Below, piece after piece: positions 1 through 9,438 of a stretch of DNA of 64,000 nt. The stretch spans positions 3,472,001-3,536,000 of the forward strand of contig JAGVVL010000017.1 of NCBI GenBank assembly GCA_018287875.1. The letters are read 5' to 3'. Under the pieces are notes generated by a model. That model did not search any database. It was not told the origin of the DNA and was given only the letters and a program-made list of their open reading frames with translations. The DNA comes from Nigrospora sphaerica. Taxonomy: Eukaryota; Ascomycota; Sordariomycetes; Amphisphaeriales; Apiosporaceae. Position 1 is the first letter of the stretch. Every line of letters begins with the position of its first letter. Made by a program: the position numbers and the translations under genes.

Positions 1-901
1 GGTTCGTATAAATAGTAGCTATACTGCTAAATAAGGCCGTCTCGATATAGCTGTTCCGTATGTTAAACCGTGGGTACTGTAATATATAGGGCCGTGACCT
101 TCCTAGACGAGTTCTTAGCGTTGCGAGGGAGCTTGGCCTCTAGGACGTCGATAGGGCAGCCGGGCTGGTTCCGGAGTTGGACTTCTAGCTGCCCTTAGTT
201 CGTCTTTATAGCCTCCTTGTTAATACTATAGGCCACCACTAGGATCTTTCTCTTCTGGATAAAGGCGTTCTCTTTAAAGGTCTCGGTAGTCTAAGCTTAG
301 TCGGTTTCTAGCTATCGCTTCTCTTCTATTATCTTATAGGTAATAGCATAGTCTCTGTTAAGAAGCTTCCATATAGCTATTGCTGTTTCTTTACCTGTTG
401 CTACATTAACTTTCCGCACGATCTCTTTATAGGTGCGGCCTTTGGTTCCTGCGGCCTTAACTGTTACCTCCCGTTCGTGTCGAGGAGGTAGAGTCTTAGC
501 TACCTGGAGGGCCCTAAGTGCCAGGGAGGCGGTAAGGGCAGTAGCAGCTGTAGCATACGCTTTAAGAGCTTTAATTTCCTTATAGATAGCTTATAGTATG
601 TTCTCGATAGTATTAATATAACTTTCGACGCTAAGCTAGCTGTTCGATTCCTTAGCCATTATCTTAAGACTAGAATAGCGGCTTAAACTGCTGCAGCTAA
701 GGCTGTAATGTTGACTTCACTAACTAGGAAGCGTTTGAAGTCGTCTATAGTGCTGCATATATCCTTTAAACTGCGTCTAGATGTTGTAATGCTGTCTGGC
801 GATGGTGTTTTTGAGTCCGGAGGTGACGGGTTAGGGGGTGGGGCGGGCTTATGGCGGCTCCCACCACCCGCGCTTTGCCTCGAGGGTGGTGAATCGACCA
901 T
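1..901 (-). pseudogene. degenerate LINE ORF1 (gag-like), runs off the left edge
   Basis: Reading leftward from an ATG at 901, the first 72 codons are open and rich in Pro/Ser. The frame then continues with in-frame stops and probable frame changes to the window edge. Near 60-180 a stretch reads EAKLPRNAKNSSRKVTALYI, which resembles the RNA-binding gag-like ORF1 of fungal Tad-type LINEs. Stops are TAG/TAA where Gln or Trp codons are expected, as in RIP decay. The family assignment rests on weak similarity, and the rest of the element lies outside the window. Confidence 0.4.
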
Positions 902-1257
902 TTCTAGGCTAAATGAAGCCCTAGGAACAGTTTCCGGGCTATCCGGTAGCTTATAGAGTCGCGGTTGTGAAGTTATCGCTGTGTGGGGTCGGTTTCGAAA
1001 AGTTTTTTTATTACGCTCCTACCACACGCAATTAGTTCTTTGTATTATTTTCACAGCACAATAAAATTTCGCGCCGCTGTATCTTTCGCGGCGTGAGCTT
1101 CGGCCGCCTTCGTGAGCCAGCTCTCCAAGAAACAACGCAGTATCCGACTTATCCGGTCCCCGCCCGCTTTGACCTCACCAACTCTCCTGAACCAGGCTGG
1201 GACTATCAGTATAGGAAACAACCCATTCGCCAACTTGAATCCAATCCCTGCTCCTTA
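902..1257. other. LINE 5' flank and NmrA-like gene 3' flank
   Basis: No supported gene. The part next to 901 is probably the untranslated leader of the LINE. The part next to 1257 is the 3' flank of the minus-strand NmrA-like gene. Short ORFs here and across 1093-1408 on the plus strand have no recognisable product and partly overlap the real gene. Confidence 0.4.
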
Positions 1258-2190
1258 TCATTGCTTAGCCGGCAAAGTATCTAGAAGGCGTGCCTTGTCT
1301 CTTTCAACTGCGGCCTCAAACGAAGTAAGCGGGATACCAAACTCAGTCTCCACCTCGTGCGCAGCGGCGGCGATGCCGGAGAAGTCCTGGACATTGGCCC
1401 AGAGTTGAAACTTCTGGCCGTAAACGAAGTGGCCGGCGGCAGCGAGGTCCGCCTCGGCGGACCATCGGACGACGCGGACATCCTCGCGGCCGCTGACGCG
1501 GGCAAGAACGTTGCGGATCTGTTCGAGTGATAGGACGTCGCCGGCGAGGTCGATCTCGCGACCGTGAAAGGCGGGCGGGTTGCGCAGCGCCGCCGCGGCG
1601 AAGCGCCCGATATCGTGGCAGTCTGTTAATGCCAGGCCGGCACCCTCGACCAGCAGCGAGTCGAGAATAGCCTCGCTCGCAAGGCGCGGAAAGTTCTGCG
1701 CTGCGCCTGGGGAGAAGACATCGTGGTGGATGACAGCCGGGCGTAGGATCGTGAAGGCAGCGAAGCCCGCGTCACGCACCATGGCTTCGATCGAGGCCTT
1801 GGACTCGAAGTAGTCGTAGAGATGCATGCCCTTGGTGGCTTCGTTGTCCCAGTTTTGCCGGTTGCCCGTTAGGTATGATGTGGCGGCTACAAGGTTCCGA
1901 ATGCCGGCCTTCTGGGACGCCGCTATGACGGTCTCGGCCTGTAGCTTCTCAAGGCCTGGGAAGGGCACCGTGTTCAGAAAAGCGCCGCTGCAGCCCCTCG
2001 CCGCTTGATACACATCCTCGAACGTCTTGCTTTCTCCTTGGAAGAGCGTCACGCCGGGCTGCTGTAGGAGATAAGGCACCTTTTGCACGTCGCGGACTAG
2101 GGCGTGAACATAGTCACCTGCTTCCAGCAGATGCCTGATCACCCACTGGCTTTGTTGGCCGGTTGCTTGTGCGATGAGATAGGTGGCCAT
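1258..2190 (-). CDS. NmrA-like NAD(P)-binding protein
   Basis: An intronless 310-residue protein of the NmrA/HSCARG type: atypical short-chain dehydrogenase folds that usually sense NAD(P) redox state or act as reductases, in the cytosol or nucleus. It begins with a beta-alpha-beta nucleotide-binding region (residues 3-12, YLIAQATGQQ, a variant of GxxGxxG). An Asn-rich NLVAATSY strand near residue 100 and a YF/K segment near 127-130 follow (DYFESKASIE). The C-terminal half is the usual substrate lobe. Length fits the family. The ATG at 2190 leaves about 690 bp to the divergent transcription-factor gene. GC-rich third positions contrast with the AT-rich transposons nearby. Whether it is an enzyme or a regulator cannot be told from sequence. 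Confidence 0.85.
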   Translation of the reverse strand: MATYLIAQATGQQSQWVIRHLLEAGDYVHALVRDVQKVPYLLQQPGVTLFQGESKTFEDVYQAARGCSGAFLNTVPFPGLEKLQAETVIAASQKAGIRNLVAATSYLTGNRQNWDNEATKGMHLYDYFESKASIEAMVRDAGFAAFTILRPAVIHHDVFSPGAAQNFPRLASEAILDSLLVEGAGLALTDCHDIGRFAAAALRNPPAFHGREIDLAGDVLSLEQIRNVLARVSGREDVRVVRWSAEADLAAAGHFVYGQKFQLWANVQDFSGIAAAAHEVETEFGIPLTSFEAAVERDKARLLDTLPAKQ

Positions 2191-2883
2191 GGTAGCGTCA
2201 CAGTCCTTTTCGAAGCGTTGTTAAATGACAGCTCAATGGTGTAAAAGACAGACTAAGATGATGCTGAGGGGTATGGCTGTGTGTGTGATGTCCAGAATAT
2301 AAAGTTTTTTTTGACTGAGGTGGGAAGGAACGTATTTATATATAAACGTCAGCAGCCACGATCTTTATTTCCCGGGCAATTCCAAATGCCTCACAACCGA
2401 GAACAGCACAGGTGATAACCCCCCCCGGGGGGGTGCCTACACTTACATCGCACAGACAAAGACAAGGGTATCGTTAGACTCGATAAAAGTTACCTTGTGT
2501 GGGGCATATGAGAAAGGATGAGGGGAAATCTGGAAGGCTAACAGCCTAGAAAGAGGGGTTACCCAAGAGGATAGGGCCCATGCAATTGGGTGGGCTCTCC
2601 AGCTGCCCTATGCAGACTAGCCTCCCAGCGGTATTTCAGCATTCCGCCTGCTGTCGGGACCGAAGACGCGCCACAAAATCCCTTAACTCCGGAGGGGTGG
2701 CTAAATGCAGCAGACAGAGGCTGCCAGATCTCGTCCATTTGTAAGCGCCCCATCAATGGCAGCTTTGTCCGAGGCGGCGGTGCTTCCGGCTATGTCGCCT
2801 CGTCATTCAATGGATTTTCGAGACCACGTGCGCGACTATGCCGGTCGGCCTTCAACTATCGCAGCATAATACCCCCTTTCATA
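2191..2883. promoter_or_regulatory. shared divergent promoter region, NmrA-like gene / C6 regulator
   Basis: This is the 693 bp between two divergently transcribed genes. A near-symmetric TATA-like block (TTTATATATAAA, about 2334-2345) lies roughly 145 bp upstream of the NmrA-like ATG. A palindromic run of C then G occurs near 2420. No other gene is seen. Co-regulation of the pair is an inference from the arrangement only. Confidence 0.35.
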
Positions 2884-4699
2884 ATGAGAAGCCGGAAAGG
2901 ATGCTGGACTTGTACAGGTAAGAGCCTGCTGACAAGCAGCAACAATCTGCGGCAGCAGCCGACAACTCTTAGGTCATATCTGCTAACGGCGCGTCCCCAG
3001 CCCGCAAGGTTCGGTGCGATGGCGGTCGGCCGACATGTAAGAACTGTGTTCTGACACAGCGAGAATGCGAAGGTTACAGCCATCGCCTTTCCTGGCCCCG
3101 AGACGACGACAGGAAGCGGCTGGTCCTCGGCGACGAGATAAAGATGGAGGTCACACGGTGGCGTCGGATGTCGCAGAGTCTGTTCTTCATCAACACTACT
3201 GTACCTGATATGAAAAGATACACTTGGATATCCCTGCGAACACATCCCACACCACTCGTACCAGTCGTCCCCGAAACGTGGAAAGGGGCCCAATTGCCTG
3301 TCCCCCAGGCCGACCTGATCTCATATTGTGAGTTGGCAAGACCACAGTTTCCATTTATACGTGACCTAGCATGACCAAAGCTTACCAAAACTTCATAGTT
3401 CACGACTTTGCATATCTATCACTCGTCACTTTCGGTGACATAACGACGCCTGCACTACGAGACTGTATTTTAAGAATGGCACTAGCACTGGACGGCCAGG
3501 CGGGACTTGCCGTGTACCACGCTCTCTTAGCCTTCTCGTCGCTATGTCGGCAAGGGAACCGGCAGCAAACCACGGAGCTGGAAGCAGCGGCACTGCACTT
3601 CCTTTCCCAGTCGACGAGGAGCCGATACCTGCCGCCGGCGGCCCAAGCAGCGCAGCGCGTGGCAGCCTCGATGCTTCTCGCAGCTTTAGAGGTGAGTTTG
3701 GTTGTAACTAATTCATAGTGATAGTAGGAAAGCAGCCCGTTGTGGATGCTACACGCCACATGGAAAAGATGCAACGAGAATCTCCAACCTCGGGTGCTTG
3801 GATTTGGCATGTCTGGGGAGCTATGGACACGGTGCGAGCCAGTGACCTGCTCGCCCGCCGGCAGGGGAGCGACATCGACGAGCTGCTTGGTTGGGTCTAC
3901 CTACACGACGCGATGTCTTACTTCGCCCTGCGCCACTGGCGACACCGATCTCTAGTAGCGGACGCGCAGGCAGTCACGGCTGACGGCGGCGGTACCGCTG
4001 TTCCCCCGTACCCGCCGCTAACAAGATATCGACCGGTACGTTTATATCTTTTCTTCGTTGTAGTTTTTGGGGGCTCCTACAAGCACCATAGCGCCCCGAT
4101 GAACGCAGATTAATATTTACCCTTTATAGGCCTCTCAATGCCCGGACCCCGCCTACGCCATCCTCGAACTTCTTACCGAAACCTGCTCGGCACTGTCCAA
4201 TCCTGGTGATCCATCGAGCTGCGACCCAGCTTACCGAGACAACATTATGGCTCTAGATGCACGCATCGAAGCAGCGGCAAGTAAATCATCTGCGGTCGAA
4301 AATGATAAGGTCGGAGCAGAGCTCTACCGTATCGCGACACGCGTCTACCTGGCACGGTCCTCGTCGTATCATGCATGGGATGTTGATCGCGTACTTGAGG
4401 ACACGTTCATCCGCGATAATGTCCTCAAGTCGTGTGACGCTTGCAGGCACTTCTTCCCTCTCTTTGTCCTGGCTGGCGAGGCACGCAGAGATGAGCACCG
4501 TACTGCTATACTGCAACTAATGGAGAGGACCGAGATGGCTAACGCCAGCGCGCGACGTAGCATCGCCTGGCTCCGTGATGCGGTCCGTGCCGTCTGGGCA
4601 CAGCACGATTTGCATGCTGATGTAGAGCTGTTTGTAGATTACGCTGGTATTATGAGTGCCATCGTGAGCTCGAGTAGTACTATTCAGTCTTTCGTGTAG
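2884..4699 (+). CDS. Zn(II)2Cys6 transcription factor, five exons
   Basis: Predicted exons are 2884-2917, 3001-3327, 3399-3691, 3769-4035 and 4130-4699, coding for 496 residues. Exon 1 codes MRSRKGCWTCT. Splicing to 3001 completes a perfect binuclear zinc cluster with spacing C-x2-C-x6-C-x6-C-x2-C-x6-C. Intron 1 has donor GTAAGA, a CTAAC branch site and CAG acceptor. The other introns (71, 77 and 94 bp) were placed by frame continuity and by the fungal-specific TF middle homology region (about residues 125-300). That region includes the SYFHDFAYLSLVTF-like segment and WHVWGAMDTV typical of acriflavine-resistance-regulator-like factors. It is expected to be a nuclear DNA-binding regulator, with targets unknown. 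It is divergent from the NmrA-like gene. Introns 2 to 4 are inferred and need transcript evidence. Confidence 0.8.
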
Positions 4700-5498
4700 G
4701 GGCATTGCCTTTTCAAGCAGTTCATACTTAGGTCGGCCGAGCATCTTCATGAACATCCAGCTAAAGCGCATTGCGTCTTCACCTCGTAGTTGAGGGGCCC
4801 TGTTGCACGACCACGCCCGTTTAGCTTACCTTGCGAAGCACACCGGCGTTATCGCTCAGCAGACGGCGTGCTGCCTCGACGTTGTGATGTTCGCATATGT
4901 TAGACCACGCTAACGCCCGGCGATTGTAGGAAGACTTGGTCGCACCCACTGGTCATACGTTTCACATGTGCATATAATGGCGGTCCCCTCCATCCGCTGA
5001 GTCGTTCTGTGATACGCTCTGTAATTCTTCAAGAAGCGCTATGGCCATAGTGGCCTCGCGGTTAGATATTGCTCTTCTTAATTAGCAGGTCCCTTGAAGT
5101 GGGGTTAGCAGTTCATGACGTCTTGTTAGTGTTACCTGTGCTGATGGCTTTGCCTCGAGCAGGGGCGATGGCGATGCTGGGGTCGGTTTGGCCCGTGGTT
5201 GACTTTGCAATGCTCGGTTCAAACAAAGGAAAATAATAAACAAAGTGCCTTGGTTCCTTCTTTATTAGATATGATTTCAAATGCAGGCAGGAATGAGATA
5301 TTACGAGTATTTCACGACTGCTTGTCTCAATTAGCCCCGGAGAGGGAAATTAAATAGCGCAGAAATTAAAGAAAATCATACCCCGCCTGGTACCAGCCAT
5401 CTTGCTGTGCCGAAGCGGGTACGCTATGCATATACACCCATGTTCCACTGAAGATTTTTGCCAATCGCTGTCATGAATCCACCGGGGCATTGTACCGA
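4700..5498. other. intergenic, upstream of secreted hydrolase
   Basis: About 800 bp with no supported gene. Reading frames are short on both strands and no repeat seen elsewhere in the window was recognised. The right end should contain upstream regulatory sequence of the hydrolase at 5593. Confidence 0.4.
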
Positions 5499-5506
5499 TA
5501 TAAATA
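5499..5506 (+). promoter_or_regulatory. TATA box of the hydrolase gene
   Basis: A perfect TATAAATA lies 87 bp upstream of the ATG at 5593. It is followed by a C/A-rich stretch suitable for a fungal transcription start. Position and consensus fit a core promoter; function is inferred. Confidence 0.5.
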
Positions 5507-5592
5507 GGCCCCAAAATGACACATCCATTCCCCCCTTGTCCGCTCCAAGCCTAACGCAAGCAAAGATCTATTGCTCGCAAAGCCTTTCAACT

Positions 5593-6850
5593 ATGCCGTC
5601 TCTCTGGTTCCTGGCTGTAGGCCTGGCTGCCGTACTTCCTGCCGTCTCAACTACCAATTGCGCAGGCATCCATGCCTTGAACCCGCGATGCAGCTCAGCC
5701 GAGGTATCGTACATACGGGACTACTTCTACGTCGGTGGCGAATACGTGCCCTCGGCGATTCCGGGCCAGAGCATGATGTCGGGCCAGATGTACGTCGAGA
5801 AGCTTACGCCATCTCGGGGTCCCAACCAGACCTATCCGTTGGTCTTCATTTCAGCCGGCGTTCCGTCGGGCACGGCAAGTCTAGGTCACCAGCCCGTGAT
5901 CTGTAAGGGCAATATACGCTAACTGATACCAACAGGTATGGCTCAACACGCCCGATAACAGAAAGGGCTGGGCATCTCACTTTATCGAAGCAGGGTACCA
6001 AGTCTACATCGTCGACATTACAGGGAATGGGCGCAGTGGGCAAAACCAAATAGCTCACTTCCCGCTCAAGATGGGCTCGACAGACAATATCACCCAAAAC
6101 GGCTTCACCGCCCCTGGGCTCGTACAACCATACCCGCAGGCTATTAACCACACACAGTGGCCCGGGAGTGGTGTGCGTGGCGACGCCGTCTTCGACGCTT
6201 TCCAGGCTTCCATGGTGCCTCTGACGTCCAACAGCACCAGCCAGGAGGCCACGATGCGGGCCGCTGGATGCGCGCTGCTTGAAATCATTGGCGAGGCTGT
6301 TACCGTCTGCCATTCGGGTTCGTGCCAGTACTCGGTCCTCATGGCCGACGAGTGTCCGGCTCACATCCGTGCCGCCATCAACCTGGAGCCGTCGTGTCTA
6401 CCTTTCCAGTCCCTCATCGGGAACGCAACCGTACCTTCGGTTGGCCGTACCGCCGCCCGGCCCTGGGGCCTAACCAGCACGCCCCTACACTACGACCCCC
6501 CGGCCGCCGCACCGGAAGATCTACGGCCTGTCGAGGTTGGCGTCGACGCCCCAGACCATCGCTCTTGCTTCCTACAATCGGTCGACGATGGCGCGGCGCC
6601 TCGTACCTTACCCCGGATCGCCCAAGTGCCCTTTGTCATGTACACAGGCAGCGCGAGCCCACACGCTGCGTACGATCACTGTGTGGCACTGTATCTGAAC
6701 CAAACGGGAGTCCCAAACGAATGGATCCAGTTAGCGGACCGCGGCATCCAAGGAAATGGTCACTTCTTCTTCCTAGAGAAGAACAACCTTGAGATTGCGG
6801 CTTTAGTAAGGGAGAAGTTAGACGATCTAGTATCGGGCGAACCTTCATGA
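5593..6850 (+). CDS. secreted alpha/beta hydrolase (esterase-like), GC-AG intron
   Basis: Exons 5593-5874 and 5936-6850 give 398 residues. The N-terminus MPSLWFLAVGLAAVLPAVS is a signal peptide. The mature part follows fungal esterase-like alpha/beta hydrolases: WLNTPDNRKGWASHF then VYIVDITGNGRSG, and a C-terminal DRGIQGNGHFFFLEKNN that supplies the catalytic His. The intron (5875-5935) is best explained by a GC-AG pair: donor ACG|GCAAGT, CTAAC/CTGAT branch region, acceptor AACAG. It gives SGT-VWLNTPD in frame; the nearby GT would break the frame. The nucleophile elbow is unusual: the usual HSxxG region reads VCHSGSCQYS, so Ser is present but the following Gly is Cys. Several NxT/S sequons support secretion. 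Substrate is unknown. Confidence 0.8.
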
Positions 6851-7323
6851 TTATTCAAGGTAAGTCAGAACTGTCAAGTTAGAATCAGAAGCAGCCTACT
6901 GGACCTCGGGATCGAGAATGGTTTAACATACGTTCTTATCAGAGGTCATGCGGCCCTCCAGAAAGGCCGGAAAGAAGGGCTCGCGCGAAAGGACCTGCAC
7001 ATATAAGGGGATCGGAGAACCTGAGAGAAGGGGGGAGATCGAGGGATTATTGGACCATTCTTTGAACAGTATAGCGAGCTACTTACACAGCTGGATAGAG
7101 AGGAGTCCCTTATTTTTCCGCATATCAATTCCTCCCTCTTACATGGTGATCTCTCATCACAAACAATGTAACGAACCGAAAAGGGCCCTTCTTGAAATTA
7201 AACCCACGGGATGGGACTTTGAGCCCCTAGAGGCCATCTCATAGAGCGTCTCGGACGTTCCCGGCCGGTCGGATGAAGAAAACGCACATTATAGAGAAGT
7301 CTGGAGACATTTACCTCAGTAGT
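6851..7323. other. intergenic, LINE target region
   Basis: No supported gene. This is the 3' flank of the hydrolase and the left host flank of the LINE insertion. Joining it across the LINE target (7324-7336 with 10826-10838) gives the original intergenic sequence toward the RidA-like gene. Confidence 0.4.
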
Positions 7324-7336
7324 GATATGTGTGCGA
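7324..7336. repeat. 13-bp target-site duplication of the LINE
   Basis: GATATGTGTGCGA here is repeated exactly at 10826-10838, immediately after the A/T-rich LINE tail. A duplication of this length is typical of target-primed reverse transcription. Confidence 0.9.
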
Positions 7337-7581
7337 CTCCGTTGACCATGACAGACTCCTCGGCAACCTACGAGCGCTCCGAGTACCTATATGGACCATT
7401 AACTGGATACGCAGCTTCCTTTTTAACCGATCCACCACACTGCTCTTCGACGGCCAGGAATCAGACGAGATCCCGATCCCGGCAGGCGTCCCGCAGGGCT
7501 CACCCTTATCGCCTATCCTCTTCTGCCTCTACACAGCCGGCCTTTATAAGGCCCTCCGTGCCATTCCCGGGATAGCCACTA

Positions 7582-9438
7582 AGTTAGGTGACCCCCATTT
7601 CGCCACCCCCCACTTTTCGCCACCTTAAAATATTCACCGCCATCCCAACCACCAGAATTAATATCTTTTATTTCTTCGCCAGTTTTACTCTAAATAACCT
7701 ATAATTTAATTTAGAAGTGTAATAATTAAAGATGAAGCTATACGAAGAACAAGATCTCCAAAGTGCTCTCGATTCCGTCGCTAATGGGGCTTCAGTCCAG
7801 CAATCCGCTTAAGAATACGGAATTCCGAGGTCAACACTTCGGAGCTGAATTAAAGGGCATCAACGCAGGTCAGAAGCCTTCGCACACCAGCAGAGGCTTA
7901 GACCAGTCCAAGAAGAGCTACTTACGACTTGGATCCTGACCCAAGCTGCCCTGGGGCTTCCACCTTCACACGCCCAAGTTAAGGAGTTCGCCGAACGCAT
8001 CCTCCGGGCTCAAGGCGACAGCGAGCCACTCGGAAAGAGGTGGCTGCAGGCCTTCCTACGCAGGAACCCAGCTGTACGGGTCCAGAAGAGCCGGTCTATC
8101 GACTCGCAGCGTGTTAATGGCGCCTCAGTCGAGGTAATTCGCCCATGGTTCCGATATCTTCAGCTGCCGGAGATCCAGAGGGTGAAACCGGCTAACCGCC
8201 ACAATATGGACAAAGCAGGACTCCTAGAAGGTGCTGGATTGAACGGTCTAGTACTTAGAGGTTCGGAAAAACGCTCAGTCTAAAAGAAACAGCCTGGTTC
8301 TCGTGCTTGGACCTCCTTTATCGAATGCATCTCTACTTAAAGCTATACCCTGCCCCTATTGGTCATTTTTAAGGGCAAGACAGTTCAATAGCAATGGTTC
8401 CCGCTTAATTTAAGCCAATTCAGAGGCTAGAAGTTCACTGCAACCGAAAACGGATAGATTACAGACCAAACAGCGCTCGAGTGGCTCGAGAAGGTCTTCA
8501 TCCCGAATACCGCCTTAGGACCTTCCGAGTACCGCCTACTCGTTATGGACGGCCATGGTAGCCATATAACAACTGATTTTATGTTTCAGTGCTTCTCTTA
8601 TCGGATTTATCTTCTTTTTTTGCCCCTTCATACCTCTCATATCCTCCAACCTCTCGATTTAGCCGTTTTCAGTTCTTTAAAATCGGCGTACCGGAAAGAG
8701 CTTAAATTTCTAACCTAACTAACGGACTTAACGGTAGTTAGTAAGCGGAATTTTCTTGCCTACTATTAGAAGGCTCGCTTAACTGGCCTTACCGACTAGA
8801 ATATCCGGAATAGGTGGAAAGCAGCTGGTCTTTAGCTAGTGAGTATAGTTAAACCACTTCTAAGCCGGAATTTGGTTCAAAATATACACCAAACAACACC
8901 CAATACAACAAAATCGAAGGAATCCCACTCGAACAAGGTCTTCTCGATACCTCTAAAAAGATCCGATACTTCTATAGTAGTTTAGTCTACTCTAAAGAAG
9001 ACGTCGGACTTTAAGGACTAAGTGCAGCTTTCGAACCAGCTAGCGGAACACTCAACTATATAACGACTACTCTTCCGGAAGATCTAAAAGGCCTTTGATA
9101 AGAAGAATGTCCAATTAGCTACTGCTTAAAGGCAAATTCAAGCCCTCGAAGCTAAGATTGAGACCATAAGACTAAAGAAAACGAAGAAGGTAGATTTAAG
9201 CCCAAATTCGAAGTTCGCGAACATCGAAGACATCCACCGAGCTTAATTAGCAGTCGGAGAGGCTGAAAGTGGTCTAGATAAAGAGAGCGATAGCGAAAGC
9301 CTAAGTAAGGCTGGTTCTTGTATTATGGTTCTTATAAAATAAGAATATGTAGTCGGTTAAAGTAATAAGATTGATTTTGATGCGGTTAAGCTAAGGGTGG
9401 CGAAAAGTGGGGGGTGGCGAAATGGGGGTCACCTAACT
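7582..9438 (+). mobile_element. Fot/pogo-like DNA transposon, copy 1
   Basis: A 1857-bp element flanked by TA (7580-7581 and 9439-9440). Its inverted ends start AGTTAGGTGACCCCCATTTC and match over more than 40 bp. Each end holds two CGCCA-type submotifs (CATTTCGCCACC, CTTTTCGCCACC). Size, TA duplication and transposase make it a Tc1-mariner superfamily, pogo/Fot-type element. It sits inside the LINE reverse transcriptase. Confidence 0.93.
7732..9342 (+). pseudogene. Fot-like transposase, copy 1, heavily RIP-mutated
   Basis: The reading frame runs MKLYEEQDLQSAL to a terminal TAA at 9342 with more than fifteen in-frame TAA/TAG codons and no obvious large indel. It has an N-terminal helix-turn-helix (EYGIPRSTL), then a CENP-B-type DNA-binding domain (LGKRWLQAFLRRNPAV). 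The DDE domain holds MDGHGS and LQPLDLAVF. Most stops stand where copies 2-4 have CAA, CAG or TGG, which fits C-to-T change at CpA on either strand. The first catalytic Asp context reads NMDKAG instead of NMDEAG. No activity is expected. Confidence 0.9.

Noticed and set aside
2590..3054. Single 154-codon ORF across the start of the C6 regulator
   Set aside because: It reads through intron 1 and splits the zinc cluster; splicing 2917 to 3001 gives the perfect six-Cys spacing.
4247..4771. Separate small genes on either strand at the end of the C6 regulator
   Set aside because: The plus frame is its last exon after intron 4; the minus frames are shadows without motifs.
5875..5935. Apparent frameshift with early stop in the alpha/beta hydrolase
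   Set aside because: A GC-AG intron with good consensus restores the conserved WLNTPD segment exactly in frame, so no mutation is needed.
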